In this document: piece by piece, positions 36,455-45,713 of the stretch | Layout of the letters: the number at the start of each line of letters is the position of its first letter | Position numbering within the stretch: position 1 is the stretch's first letter | DNA from: Mycobacteroides immunogenum | GTDB lineage: Bacteria; Actinomycetota; Actinomycetes; Mycobacteriales; Mycobacteriaceae | Assembly: GCF_001605725.1 (NCBI RefSeq) | Contig: NZ_CP011530.1 | Coordinates: 3,286,001 to 3,350,000 of the forward strand | Length of the DNA: 64,000 nucleotides | Direction: 5' to 3' | Notes under the pieces: model-generated | Told to the model about the DNA's origin: nothing | Databases searched by the model: none | Seen by the model: the letters and a program-made list of their open reading frames with translations, nothing else | Position numbers and translations under genes: made by a program

Positions 36455-37440
36455 TGAGCCGGCACACCGCGCTAGTGGTAGCTCTGGCCGTGCTCGCCGC
36501 GCTGATCAGTTCGTGTGGCAGCACCGAGCCCCGACAACTGCTCGGGTCGATCCGCGGCGGCACCGTCATCCTTGGCACCAAGTTTGATCAGCCGGGTGTG
36601 GGCCTACAGCATCCCGACAAGAAGATGAGCGGCTTCGACGTCAAGATCTCCGAATACGTGGTCAACGCCATTGCCGACGAGCTGGGCGTGGCGCACCCAA
36701 CCATCCGTTGGTACGAGACCCCGTCCGCGCAGCGCGAACAACTGATCGACAACGGCACCGTGGACATGATCGCGGGCAGCTATTCGGTCAACTACAGTCG
36801 CGCCCAGAAGGTTTCATTCGCCGGCCCGTATCTCATCACCTATCAGGGGCTCCTGGTGCGCAAGGCCGACGATTCGCTGACCAAGCTGGATGACCTGAAC
36901 CGCGGCAAGAAACTGTGCTCGGTGTCCGGCTCGACACCGGCGCAGAACGTCAAGAACCTGTTACCAGGCGTCCAGTTGCAAGAGTTCGACTCGTACTCCT
37001 CGTGCGTCGAGGCGTTGCGGCGCGGCAAGGTCGACGCGCTGACCACCGACGAGACGATCCTGGCCGGATACGCCAAGCGCTACGAGGGTGAGTTCAAGCT
37101 GATTCAGATGAACTACGAGCTGAGCAAGCCGCTGTGTATCGGAAGCCCTAAGCGGCAGAGGCACAATGGCGACCCTTTCTCCCGGGAGGTGTACGGGATC
37201 GGGCTGGCCAAGGGCGACACCGCAGCCATCGAAGCCATCGATCGCGCACTGGACAAGATGATCACCACCGGGGCATGGGATAGCGACCTACGGGAAGCCC
37301 TCGGAGACAGCACAATCACCGATTGGGAGAAGCGCGCCCAGGGCGGCACCTACGGGTTACGACCCGACCCCTCACCCGCTGCGATCGAGAAGATCACCGG
37401 CACCAAGCCTGTCGCCGATCCGGCATGTGAGGCCGCATGA
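36454..37440 (+). CDS. gluB: Glutamate-binding lipoprotein of the ABC transporter
   Basis: A 328-residue periplasmic binding lipoprotein with lipobox LISSC at residues 17-21. The solute-binding fold contains GFDVKISEYVVNAIADELG, the amino acid-contact FAGPYLITYQGLLV and the second lobe KLCSVSGSTPAQN. The start ATG shares one base with the gluA stop. It captures glutamate or a related amino acid for GluACD. Confidence 0.93.
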   Translation: MSRHTALVVALAVLAALISSCGSTEPRQLLGSIRGGTVILGTKFDQPGVGLQHPDKKMSGFDVKISEYVVNAIADELGVAHPTIRWYETPSAQREQLIDNGTVDMIAGSYSVNYSRAQKVSFAGPYLITYQGLLVRKADDSLTKLDDLNRGKKLCSVSGSTPAQNVKNLLPGVQLQEFDSYSSCVEALRRGKVDALTTDETILAGYAKRYEGEFKLIQMNYELSKPLCIGSPKRQRHNGDPFSREVYGIGLAKGDTAAIEAIDRALDKMITTGAWDSDLREALGDSTITDWEKRAQGGTYGLRPDPSPAAIEKITGTKPVADPACEAA

Positions 37441-38120
37441 GCGCGCTGTGGGCGAGCATGGGACCGCAGCTGTGGCCCGCCTTCTGGACCACCCTGAAAC
37501 TGACGTTCTTCTCCGCGGTGGGCTCCCTGGTATGGGGCACCGTCCTCGCCGAATTCCGGGTGTCACCGGTGCCGGTCATGCGGATCTTCGGCACCTGGTA
37601 CGTCAACCTGGTCCGCAATACGCCGCTGACCCTGATCATTCTGTTCTGCTCGGTGGGGCTTTACCAGAACCTCGGTATCGCATTGGCGCCCGAGAACTCC
37701 AACTTCATCAGAAACAACAACTTCTGGCTGTCGGTTCTCGGATTCTCCCTGTACACGGCGACTTTCGTGTGTGAAACGCTGCGCTCGGGCTTCAACACCG
37801 TGCCGCTGGGCCAGGCCGAGGCAGCCCGGTCCCTCGGGTTGCCGTTCTGGCGGGTCTTTACCCTCATCGTGCTGCCGCAGGCCATGCGGTCGGTCTTGGC
37901 CCCGCTGGGCAGCGTGCTGATCGCGCTCGTGAAGAACACCTCGATAGCCTCGGCGATCGGTGTCGCCGAGGCCGCCCTGCTGATGCGTTCGGAGATCGAG
38001 CTGTTCGCCGATCAGATCGTCTGGATCTTCCTCATCATCGCGGCGGGGTACATGGTGATCACGCTGACTATCGGACTGTCATTCGGATACTTCGCAAAGC
38101 GGCTGGCGGTGAAGCGATGA
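37437..38120 (+). CDS. gluC: Glutamate ABC transporter permease
   Basis: A 227-residue HisMQ-type permease with about five membrane helices. The [13 protein letters not shown] segment precedes the EAA loop [27 protein letters not shown] that docks the ATPase. The ATG overlaps the gluB stop (ATGA) and its own stop overlaps the gluD start. Confidence 0.92.
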
Positions 38121-38980
38121 CCGGCGGTGCCACAGTCATGTATGACACACCCGGCCCGAAGGGCCGCGCGCTCAATCGGGTCATCGCCGTCGCGTTCACC
38201 GCCCTGGTGTGTGCGGCGGCGGCGTGGGTGATCTGGACTCTCGTGGCCAACGAGCAGCTCACCGCGGAAAAGTGGTCACCCTTCCTGCGCCTGAACACGT
38301 GGACCACGTACATCTTGCCGGGGTTGCTGGGGACCGTCACCGCGGCGGCGCTGTCGATTGTGTTCGCGTTGGCACTCGGTGCGGTGCTCGGTATCGGCCG
38401 ACTTTCCGAGCACCGCCCGGTGCGTTGGATTTCCAGCTCTCTCGTGGAATTCTTCCGCGCCATCCCGGTGCTGATCTTGATGGTGTTCTCCTACTACCTG
38501 TACGGCCAGCAGGCTGTTTTCCCGTCCGAATATTTGGCATTCGCCGCAGTGGTGACAGGACTGTCGCTGTATAACGGCTCGGTCATCGCCGAGATCTTGC
38601 GCTCGGGCATCCAATCGCTACCGAAGGGGCAGTCCGAGGCGGCCGTCGCGCTGGGCATGCGCAAGTCGCAGATGATGCGGCTCATTCTGCTTCCCCAGTC
38701 GATTGCCGCGATGCTGCCGGCGCTCATTTCGCAGATGGTCATCGCGCTGAAGGACTCGGCACTGGGCTACGCCTTCGGGTACATCGAGGTGGTGCGATCG
38801 GGCATTCGGTCGGCGTCGTACTACGGGAACTACCTACCCGCCCTCGTGGTGGTCGCGGTGATCATGATCCTCATCAATTTCGCCCTGTCGTCGCTGGCCA
38901 CCAGAATCGAACGTCAACTGCGCGAGGGCAGACGGAAAAAGAGCATCGAGAAAGACCTGCGCCAGGATTACGGCGAGTAG
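38117..38980 (+). CDS. gluD: Glutamate ABC transporter permease
   Basis: A 287-residue second PAAT permease. Segments [19 protein letters not shown] and the EAA loop [25 protein letters not shown] are canonical, and the C-terminus is a basic cytoplasmic tail. Overlapping starts and stops through gluABCD point to one transcript. It converges with the DUF1348 gene with no gap. Confidence 0.92.
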
Positions 38981-39433
38981 TCAGCGGATCGGTAGTGACG
39001 ACTCGTCGCCTTCAGGCCGCGGGCCGAAGATACGGCGTTCGTCTTCGGCGATCGGGGTGTCGTTGATGCTGGCTTCGCGCCGCGACATTAGACCCTCCGA
39101 GGTGAATTCCCACAGCTCGTTTCCGTAACTGCGCCACCACTGCCCGGCCTCATCGTGCCACTCGTATTGGAACCGCACGGCCATCCGGTTCTCCCGAAAA
39201 CCCCACAGCTCCTTGCGTAACGCATACCCGTTCTCCTTGGCCCACTTTCGGGTGAGAAACGCCACGATCTCGGCGTGGCCGGTGATGAACTCGTCGCGGT
39301 TTCGCCATACCGAGTCCTCGGTGTAGGCGGCGGCGACGCGCTGTGGGTCGCGAGTGTTCCAGGCATTCTCGGCGGCCCGTACTTTCTGACGGGCGGAGTC
39401 GATGTCGAATGGCGGCAAGGGTGGGCGTGTCAT
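38981..39433 (-). CDS. DUF1348 / NTF2-like protein
   Basis: A 150-residue cone-shaped NTF2-fold protein. It carries the DUF1348 signature [47 protein letters not shown] and [18 protein letters not shown]. Function unknown. It is 13 bases downstream of the PNPOx-like gene on the same strand and likely belongs to that operon. Confidence 0.86.
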   Translation of the reverse strand: MTRPPLPPFDIDSARQKVRAAENAWNTRDPQRVAAAYTEDSVWRNRDEFITGHAEIVAFLTRKWAKENGYALRKELWGFRENRMAVRFQYEWHDEAGQWWRSYGNELWEFTSEGLMSRREASINDTPIAEDERRIFGPRPEGDESSLPIR

Positions 39434-39446
39434 GTGTCTTCCTTGT

Positions 39447-40334
39447 CTACAGCGGCGGATTCGCCGGCGAAGGTTCGGGATTCCCCCACCGCAGCGGGCT
39501 CCCATTGATGATCTCAACAACTTCCTCGACGGTGAAGTCGACCGAGCACTGCGCACCCGGAGCGAAGGTCGCCTCGTCCCAATTCAGGCGAGCCGTCCCG
39601 GTGAGCTGCAACGTCGATCCGGTGTGCCAATCCAGAATCAATACGCCGCATCGCGGGTCGACGTGCAGATTTCCCAACGTCATGAACATCGAGTTGCCCA
39701 GGTAATCGGGCCAGCGCAGCAGATTCGGCGAGAGCACCCGCAGAAAACCCGGATTGCCGCCCCGATGCGATGTGTCCGCGTTGCCTTCATCGTCGGCCGT
39801 CCCGATGATGAAGGTGTCGGCCAGCGACACTGTCTTCTGTTGTGCGGCATTGAGAGATGCCCCACGGCGCGCGTCGCCGGGCAATCCGCGGCCGATACCC
39901 GAGACGTCACGCCGCGCGATGTACTTGGGACAGTTCGAGTACACCTGATCGGTGGTGACAATCAGTCCGTCCTTCGACGGTACGGCGGTGCCGTTGACAC
40001 GCATCCGGCGCCGGCGCTGCGGCTGTAGCGCGAGCATCCCAATCTTGCGCTCCGACCGCAGCACGCTGGCCAACGGGTCACCGTAGACCGGCATCGCGTC
40101 GATCGCGACGGTTCGGGCATCGGTGGCATGCGCGAACCCCGGCGGGCCGACAATCTGGCTCGCCCACATCCGGCCACTGTCATCTCGCGCCGCGACAAAC
40201 ACCATCGGCTGGGCTGACAGGAAGGTCGCCGCAACCTCCGGTATATCTGCCGAGATAATCCGCCCGACTCGAATAGCGCTGGCGGACTGACCCATTCGCC
40301 GCTGAACGGCAAGCTCGCCGCCATGGTAGGTCAT
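39447..40334 (-). CDS. Pyridoxamine 5'-phosphate oxidase-like flavin-binding protein
   Basis: A 295-residue protein with a split-barrel FMN-binding fold. Recognisable parts are [53 protein letters not shown] and the [20 protein letters not shown] segment. The ATG at 40334 lies two bases from the stop of the upstream VOC gene. Probably a redox or detoxification enzyme; the substrate is unknown. Confidence 0.84.
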   Translation of the reverse strand: MTYHGGELAVQRRMGQSASAIRVGRIISADIPEVAATFLSAQPMVFVAARDDSGRMWASQIVGPPGFAHATDARTVAIDAMPVYGDPLASVLRSERKIGMLALQPQRRRRMRVNGTAVPSKDGLIVTTDQVYSNCPKYIARRDVSGIGRGLPGDARRGASLNAAQQKTVSLADTFIIGTADDEGNADTSHRGGNPGFLRVLSPNLLRWPDYLGNSMFMTLGNLHVDPRCGVLILDWHTGSTLQLTGTARLNWDEATFAPGAQCSVDFTVEEVVEIINGSPLRWGNPEPSPANPPL

Positions 40335-40335
40335 C

Positions 40336-40797
40336 TCAGAAGAACCCACAGGTCGGCGATTCGCCCGCTGGCGCTTGGTGCTGTTCGGCACCGACCGCCG
40401 CGAACACCTCGAGGCGTATTCCGTCAGGATCGGCGAAGAAGATGCCTCCTGAGGCCACGCCCTCCTGGTGTGCGACAACACCGTCGTGGGCGAACACCGT
40501 CGATAGTTGCTTCAAGATCGCCTCCACCTGCCGCACCTGCTGTATGGAATCCACTTGGAACGACAAATGGTGCAAGCCCGGTGTGGCCGCTGAGAATTCC
40601 CCGCTGCTCTGTTCCCAGAGGGTGAGCACGGGACCGCTGTCGAATCCCAGAAATGCGAACCGCCGCGCACCTTCGGCACTCACCGCGAGTTCATCGAATC
40701 CGAACGCCTGCCGATAGAACGCGATGGACCGCGTCAGGTTACTGACGTTCAGGCCGACGTGGCCGGTGACGACACGGGGCGCGATGGCTGTGCTCAT
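40336..40797 (-). CDS. VOC family (glyoxalase-like) protein
   Basis: A 153-residue protein with VTGHVGLNVSNLTRSIAFYRQAFGF, LHHLSFQVDSIQQVRQV and IFFADPDGIRLEVFA, the last two carrying possible metal ligands. Two in-line half-domains fit a single-domain VOC dimer. It starts the operon to PNPOx and DUF1348, and its promoter region carries an inverted repeat that the divergent CGNR protein could bind. Confidence 0.86.
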   Translation of the reverse strand: MSTAIAPRVVTGHVGLNVSNLTRSIAFYRQAFGFDELAVSAEGARRFAFLGFDSGPVLTLWEQSSGEFSAATPGLHHLSFQVDSIQQVRQVEAILKQLSTVFAHDGVVAHQEGVASGGIFFADPDGIRLEVFAAVGAEQHQAPAGESPTCGFF

Positions 40798-40805
40798 GAG
40801 AAACC

Positions 40806-40842
40806 CTCTCTAACCGATAACAAAGTATTGCCGGTTAGAGAG
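40806..40842. promoter_or_regulatory. Inverted repeat operator between the VOC operon and the CGNR gene
   Basis: CTCTCTAACCG (40806-40816) and CGGTTAGAGAG (40832-40842) are perfect reverse complements with a 15-base AT-rich spacer. A further partly symmetric TTACCGGTTA lies at 40884-40893. They sit in the divergent promoter region. Confidence 0.65.
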
Positions 40843-40943
40843 TAATCATCACAAACCAGCATCGTCAACCATCTATTCGACTTTTACCGGTTATGATTTC
40901 TAGGACAGGCTCACCCGACAAGGAGGCGGCTAACCTCAGGCCC

Positions 40944-41462
40944 ATGCCCGATCCACGCCCACATCTCGATGAACCGCTCGCACTGGACCTACTGAACACC
41001 CGGTGGATGAGTGGCGATGGGCCGCAGGATCTTTTAACCGATCTGGACGGTCTGCGAATCTGGCTGCACACCAATGACCTTGACGACCGATGCACAGTCG
41101 ACGACAGGACACTCGAGGCACTCCGCACTGCCCGCGAAGCCATTTATCACGCGGTGAAGGATTCACACATCGACGGCCTGAACGCCGTGCTGTCCCGTGG
41201 CGCGATCCGCCGCTCCTTGACCGCGGACGGGCCACTCGACACCGCGGAGGTTCCCGAATCACACTGGCTCGCCGGCTGGCTTGCTGCCGATAACCTGCTC
41301 GCCCTGCTCTCCGAATCGCCCAATCGGATCAAACAGTGCGCCCACCCGCAGTGCGTGCTGTTTTTCTATGACACATCCAAGAACGGGGCACGCCGGTGGC
41401 ATTCGATGGCGACCTGCGGGAACAGAGCAAAGGCCGCTCGGCACTACGCGAAGACCACGTAG
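40944..41462 (+). CDS. CGNR zinc-finger (ABATE domain) regulator
   Basis: A 172-residue protein. The N-terminal ABATE domain starts HLDEPLALDLLNTRWMSGDGPQDLL; the C-terminal CGNR zinc finger has the order C-x4-C...C-G-N-R in IKQCAHPQCVLFFYDTSKNGARRWHSMATCGNRAKAARHY. Such proteins bind DNA and are often next to the gene set they control, here the divergent VOC/PNPOx/DUF1348 operon. Confidence 0.86.
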   Translation: MPDPRPHLDEPLALDLLNTRWMSGDGPQDLLTDLDGLRIWLHTNDLDDRCTVDDRTLEALRTAREAIYHAVKDSHIDGLNAVLSRGAIRRSLTADGPLDTAEVPESHWLAGWLAADNLLALLSESPNRIKQCAHPQCVLFFYDTSKNGARRWHSMATCGNRAKAARHYAKTT

Positions 41463-41556
41463 TCCCACTTCACAGCCGCATCACAGATTAGATTCTTACT
41501 CAACTATCACAATCGAAGTATTACGTAACAGGTATCACTTCGTTACCATAATCACC

Positions 41557-41940
41557 ATGCGAAACATCGTATTGACCATCGGCGTGTCCGCCGTCTTCGG
41601 AGCGGCATGCACGGGGGCGGCACTGTCGGGTGCGCCGGTGGCCTACGGCGCTCCGCTGAACTTCGACTGCTTGCAGGTTGCGACACCCATCGGCATGAAT
41701 CTGACCTGCGTGAACCCGACCCCGTTCACTATGGACGCGCATTTCAAGGGCAACTGCGGCCCGCTGCCGATGCTTAACGAGGACACCGAGATCGGGCCGT
41801 TCAAGACGATCTCTCGCCAAGTGCCTTGCCTGCCGGGCGTCCAGTCCCCCTCCGCCGAGGCGTCCATGAGCATGCGCTCCAATGGCACCGACGAGGGCGA
41901 TCCGCCACCGAATCCCCCGGCTCGCCCCTTCGGGCTATAA
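41557..41940 (+). CDS. Small secreted protein
   Basis: A 127-residue protein. The ATG at 41557 opens a signal peptide (MRNIVLTIGVSAVFGAACTGAALSG...) with likely cleavage after AYGA near residue 32. The mature part has four cysteines (DCLQ, TCVN, NCGP, PCLP) that could form two disulfides, and a Pro-rich end. I recognise no family. No clear ribosome site is seen upstream. Confidence 0.68.
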   Translation: MRNIVLTIGVSAVFGAACTGAALSGAPVAYGAPLNFDCLQVATPIGMNLTCVNPTPFTMDAHFKGNCGPLPMLNEDTEIGPFKTISRQVPCLPGVQSPSAEASMSMRSNGTDEGDPPPNPPARPFGL

Positions 41941-41941
41941 C

Positions 41942-42556
41942 TCACCCGACGTTTCGTCGGTCGTTTTCCGAAGCAAGGGCATTCTTCACCACGTCATACG
42001 CCATCGACTGGCCGTAGCCACGGCGCGCAAGCATGGCCACCAATCGTCGCGCCGCCTTGATCCCGCCGTCATCCAGGTTCTCCGACCGGAGCTTCTTGGC
42101 CACCAGCTCGGCGGCCCGTGATCGCTCGGCATCTCCGTCGATCTGCGCGAGCGCGGCGGCTGCGTTCTCGGCAGATACCCCCTTGGTGCGCAGCTCTGCC
42201 GCTAAGGCGCGCTTACCTTTCCCGGAATACGTATGCCGGGACTGCACCCATTGCGCGGCGAAATCCTCGTCATCAACCAGTCCGGCAGTAGTCAGCCGAT
42301 CCATAATTCGATCAGAGACATCATCGGGGTACCCGCGCCGCGCCAACCTCTGGGTCAGCTCGGCGCGGGTACGCGCCCGACTTGTCAACAGGCGTAGGCA
42401 AAATGACCACGCCTGCTCGTCCCGCGAGTCAACCGGTTCACGCGTCGGGGCTTCGGGGACCGACGCGATCCGGGCTCGCAGATCGTCAAGGGTTCCTTGT
42501 GAACCCGGTGGAGAAGCCGAATCAGAAATCGACTGGGGCCGGGACGACTTCGTCAT
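41942..42556 (-). CDS. recX: RecA regulator RecX
   Basis: A 204-residue helical protein that modulates RecA filaments. It has the RecX repeats [68 protein letters not shown] and [22 protein letters not shown]. The start overlaps the end of recA by 35 bases, so the two are co-transcribed. Confidence 0.94.
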   Translation of the reverse strand: MTKSSRPQSISDSASPPGSQGTLDDLRARIASVPEAPTREPVDSRDEQAWSFCLRLLTSRARTRAELTQRLARRGYPDDVSDRIMDRLTTAGLVDDEDFAAQWVQSRHTYSGKGKRALAAELRTKGVSAENAAAALAQIDGDAERSRAAELVAKKLRSENLDDGGIKAARRLVAMLARRGYGQSMAYDVVKNALASENDRRNVG

Positions 42557-43562
42557 CGGTCAGCACCGCTCCGATACCAAGCTTTTCCTTGATCTTCTTC
42601 TCGACCTCATTGGCGACATCGACGTTCTCCAGCAAGAAGTTGCGGGCATTTTCCTTGCCCTGGCCCAGCTGTTCACCTTCATACGTGAACCAGGAACCGG
42701 ACTTACGGATAAAGCCTTGCTCCACACCCATGTCGATGAGTGAGCCCTCCTTGGAGATGCCCTTGCCGTAGAGGATGTCGAACTCGGCCTGCTTGAACGG
42801 CGGCGACACCTTGTTCTTGACAACCTTGACGCGGGTGCGGTTACCCACCGCCTCGGTACCGTCCTTGAGAGTCTCGATACGACGCACATCCAGGCGCACG
42901 GAGGAATAGAACTTCAAAGCCTTACCACCAGTAGTGGTTTCGGGCGAACCGAACATCACGCCGATCTTCTCACGCAGCTGGTTGATGAAGATCGCGGTGG
43001 TACCGGAGTTGTTGAGCGCGCCGGTCATCTTGCGCAACGCCTGGCTCATCAGACGAGCCTGCAGACCGACGTGGCTGTCGCCCATCTCGCCCTCGATCTC
43101 AGCGCGTGGCACCAGCGCGGCCACCGAGTCGATGACGATGAGGTCGATAGCGCCGGAGCGCACCAGCATGTCGGCGATCTCCAGCGCCTGCTCACCGGTG
43201 TCGGGCTGTGATACCAGCAGCGAATCGGTGTCGACACCGAGCTTCTTGGCGTACTCGGGATCCAGAGCGTGCTCGGCATCGATGAACGCCGCGATGCCGC
43301 CGGCACGTTGTGCGTTGGCCACGGCATGCAACGCCACCGTGGTCTTACCCGAAGATTCCGGACCGTAGATCTCGATGACGCGGCCGCGAGGCAGGCCACC
43401 GATACCGAGTGCCACGTCCAGCGCGATGGATCCGGTGGGGATCACGGAGATGGGCTGGCGCACCTCGTCGCCCAACCGCATGACCGAGCCTTTACCGAAA
43501 CTCTTGTCGATTTGTGCGAGCGCGAGCTCGAGAGCCTTCTCGCGATCCGGTGCCTGCGCCAT
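42522..43562 (-). CDS. recA: Recombinase RecA (no intein)
   Basis: A 346-residue recombinase and SOS co-protease. It has Walker A GPESSGKT, Walker [11 protein letters not shown] and the L2 region [26 protein letters not shown]. Unlike M. tuberculosis RecA, the reading frame is uninterrupted through the P-loop and L2, so there is no intein. Two regulatory elements lie upstream: a LexA box and a PafBC-type promoter. Confidence 0.97.
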   Translation of the reverse strand: MAQAPDREKALELALAQIDKSFGKGSVMRLGDEVRQPISVIPTGSIALDVALGIGGLPRGRVIEIYGPESSGKTTVALHAVANAQRAGGIAAFIDAEHALDPEYAKKLGVDTDSLLVSQPDTGEQALEIADMLVRSGAIDLIVIDSVAALVPRAEIEGEMGDSHVGLQARLMSQALRKMTGALNNSGTTAIFINQLREKIGVMFGSPETTTGGKALKFYSSVRLDVRRIETLKDGTEAVGNRTRVKVVKNKVSPPFKQAEFDILYGKGISKEGSLIDMGVEQGFIRKSGSWFTYEGEQLGQGKENARNFLLENVDVANEVEKKIKEKLGIGAVLTDDEVVPAPVDF

Positions 43563-43619
43563 GGTGTTCTCCGTTTCGTCGTTATGTTCGAAGATCGGGT
43601 TCCCGATCGGTTGAGGCAG

Positions 43620-43642
43620 ACGCTAAACCCAACCACCGACAA
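43620..43642 (-). promoter_or_regulatory. RecA-independent (PafBC-type) promoter of recA
   Basis: On the minus strand the sequence reads TTGTCGGTG, eight bases, TAGCGT, which fits the RecA-NDp motif TTGTCRGTG-N8-TAnnnT of mycobacterial DNA-damage genes recognised with PafBC. The -10 ends 58 bases upstream of the recA ATG. Confidence 0.8.
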
Positions 43643-43689
43643 GTGACTGACCTGCGAAAACCATCTCGCTCGAACATCACCCACTGTAG

Positions 43690-43705
43690 GCGAACATCTG
43701 TTCGA
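43690..43705. promoter_or_regulatory. LexA box upstream of recA
   Basis: GCGAACATCTGTTCGA differs from the mycobacterial consensus TCGAACNNNNGTTCGA only at the first base. It sits 48 bases upstream of the PafBC-type promoter, so recA has both controls. Confidence 0.82.
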
Positions 43706-43794
43706 TTGCACGCATAGACACGCCGGAAAAATCGACGCGCGTCATCCTCGGAGAGCAACCGGCATGGACATCTCCCCCGGATCGTCCGATCCGT

Positions 43795-44493
43795 CTATTT
43801 CCTGAATGTCCGCGCCAGTTGCCGAGCCAGGCAAATGACGTCAGCGGCCACCAGATCCGGTTGGGGCACAACAGAAGCGCGTAACGGCGCATTGCCAGGG
43901 CGCATGATGAGCGCACCCCCGAATCCGACAGCCTGGGCGCCGATGGTGTCCCAGACATGCGCCGCGACCATCATGCACGCCGACGGGGCCACGTCCGCTT
44001 GCTGCGCCGCATACCGATAGAGCGCCGGTGCGGGTTTGAACACACGCAATGTGTCGACACTGAGCCGGCTCTCGAAGTAGTCACCCAGGCCGGCCCGCTC
44101 CAATGGCGTGGCACAGCCGGCACGACTCGGCGAGTTCGTGAGTGCCACCAACCGGTAGCCGTCGTCCCGCAGCCGCGAAAGCCCCTCCGGCACATCGGGA
44201 TGCGGCGGCATCGAGGCCATCGCATCAGTCAAAGCCAACACGTCCTCGTCGGTGAGTTCAACGTCGCGGTACTCGGCGATCATTCTCAACACCGATTGCC
44301 CCAGCGAGAAGAAATCCGCGTAGCATTCCGCCAGGGTGACGGTCATCGAGTAAGTAACCAGTTGCCCGAACCATTCCCGGAGCACCCCGGAATCACCGAA
44401 AACCCTTGCAAAATAGGGATTCAGCGATTCGATGTCGATGAGAGTCTCGTTGACGTCGAACACGAGAACCTCCGGGCGGTCGATAGCAGCCAT
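43795..44493 (-). CDS. Haloacid-dehalogenase type II (HAD superfamily)
   Basis: A 232-residue HAD protein. The nucleophile motif is FDVNETL: the first Asp is kept, while the acid/base Asp of phosphatases is Asn, as in L-2-haloacid dehalogenases. The segment MVAAHVWDTIGAQAVGFGGALIMRPG and LVALTNSP also fit type II dehalogenases. It is five bases downstream of an alpha/beta hydrolase gene. Confidence 0.85.
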   Translation of the reverse strand: MAAIDRPEVLVFDVNETLIDIESLNPYFARVFGDSGVLREWFGQLVTYSMTVTLAECYADFFSLGQSVLRMIAEYRDVELTDEDVLALTDAMASMPPHPDVPEGLSRLRDDGYRLVALTNSPSRAGCATPLERAGLGDYFESRLSVDTLRVFKPAPALYRYAAQQADVAPSACMMVAAHVWDTIGAQAVGFGGALIMRPGNAPLRASVVPQPDLVAADVICLARQLARTFRK

Positions 44494-44498
44494 GGCAC

Positions 44499-45371
44499 TT
44501 ATTCTGCGCCGACGCGCCGCAGGAATGCCTTGATCAGCGCCGCCACGTGCTCTCCCGCGGTCTCCAACAGGAAGTGGCCACCGTCGAGCAGGTGGATCTC
44601 CGCATTCCGCGCGTCCCGCCTGAAGGCCCGCGCGCCGTCCGGGCCGAAGATCGGGTCATTGCGGCCCCACACGGCCAGAACAGGCACTCCGCTGCTTCGC
44701 AGATACTCATGCAGTGCCGGATACATCGGCGCGTTGGTGGCGTAGTCGCGGAACAATTTCAGCTGGATCTCGTCGTTGCCCGGACGCGACAACAGCGCAC
44801 TGTCCAAGGTCCAGGTATCGGGACTGACCACGGCCTCGTCGGGGGCGCCGGTCAAGTACTGCCATTTGATCGCCTCGACGTCCAGCGCGGTACGAATCGC
44901 CGCCTCCGACTCAGCGGTCTGTGCGCGCTGATAATCCCAAACGGTCGTCCAGAAGTCCTCGACGAATCCTTCGTCATATCCATTGCCACTCTGCGTGACG
45001 ATCGCGGTGATGGAGCCGGGACGATTCAGCGCCAGCCGCCAGCCAATGGGGGCACCGTAGTCCTGCACGTAGATCGCGTAACGACTCAACCCCAGCTGAT
45101 CCAGGAGTCCTCGCGTGAGATCGGCGAGTGCGTCGAAGGTGTAGTCGAATTCGCTTACCAAGGGCATGTCCGAATAGCCGAAGCCCAGGTGATCCGGAGC
45201 TATCACGCGGTAGTCGTCGGCCAAGCGCTCAATCAGGTTCCGGAACATGTATGAGCTGGTCGGAAACCCGTGGAGCAGCACGATTGCCGGAGCCTCCTCG
45301 CGTCCCGCCTCGCGATAGAACAGTCGGTGCCCGTCAACGGTGGCGTAGCGATGCAGCACGTCCAGACTCAT
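44499..45371 (-). CDS. Alpha/beta hydrolase (epoxide hydrolase/haloalkane dehalogenase-like)
   Basis: A 290-residue hydrolase from ATG 45371, which follows a strong AAGGAG. It has HGFPTSSYMF (oxyanion), Asp nucleophile in VQDYGAPIG, acid in WGRNDPIFG and His in DGGHFLLE. The Asp nucleophile suggests an epoxide hydrolase or dehalogenase mechanism instead of serine esterase activity. Its operon partner is a haloacid dehalogenase. Confidence 0.83.
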   Translation of the reverse strand: MSLDVLHRYATVDGHRLFYREAGREEAPAIVLLHGFPTSSYMFRNLIERLADDYRVIAPDHLGFGYSDMPLVSEFDYTFDALADLTRGLLDQLGLSRYAIYVQDYGAPIGWRLALNRPGSITAIVTQSGNGYDEGFVEDFWTTVWDYQRAQTAESEAAIRTALDVEAIKWQYLTGAPDEAVVSPDTWTLDSALLSRPGNDEIQLKLFRDYATNAPMYPALHEYLRSSGVPVLAVWGRNDPIFGPDGARAFRRDARNAEIHLLDGGHFLLETAGEHVAALIKAFLRRVGAE

Positions 45372-45385
45372 GACTAACTCCTTAA

Positions 45386-45401
45386 AACTATTTTGATAGT
45401 T
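45386..45401. promoter_or_regulatory. AT-rich palindrome upstream of the hydrolase/HAD operon
   Basis: AACTAT-TTTG-ATAGTT is a perfect inverted repeat 15 bases before the hydrolase start, inside an outer ACTCC/GGAGT pair. It overlaps the likely -10 or leader and could bind a regulator not encoded here. The rest of the 45372-45514 gap shows no gene. Confidence 0.5.
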
Positions 45402-45514
45402 AGGAGTCAAACATGTGTCACATAACCTGTCAATGAGATTTAAGCGGTTAGTTCAATGCGGGTAGGTAGAGCGCAGCCCGCGCGCCAGGAGAGAGAGAAG
45501 AACGTTCCCCCAAC

Positions 45515-45709
45515 TCACCACTGATCGCGCGGCACGTCAAAATCCGCGCATAGCGCGCGCCACACATCCCGTGGCTCCACCCCGTCCTCGACGGCTTGCG
45601 ACGCCGTCCTCCCGCCGAGGGCCGTCAACACATGATCGACCAGCACCGACGAGCCATAGGCCGCACCAAATCGGCCGTGGACAAGCTCGTGAAACTCCGT
45701 CAGACGCAC
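45515..45709 (-). CDS. DUF3046 small protein
   Basis: A 64-residue protein MRLTEFHELVHGRFGAAYG...ALCADFDVPRDQW, the complete DUF3046 pattern (Rv2738c type). Function unknown. It starts four bases after the stop of the glycosyltransferase gene on the same strand. Confidence 0.9.
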   Translation of the reverse strand: MRLTEFHELVHGRFGAAYGSSVLVDHVLTALGGRTASQAVEDGVEPRDVWRALCADFDVPRDQW

Positions 45710-45713
45710 ACCG

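Noticed and set aside
42522-43562. RecA intein, as in M. tuberculosis
   Set aside because: The frame passes uninterrupted through the insertion site at normal length.
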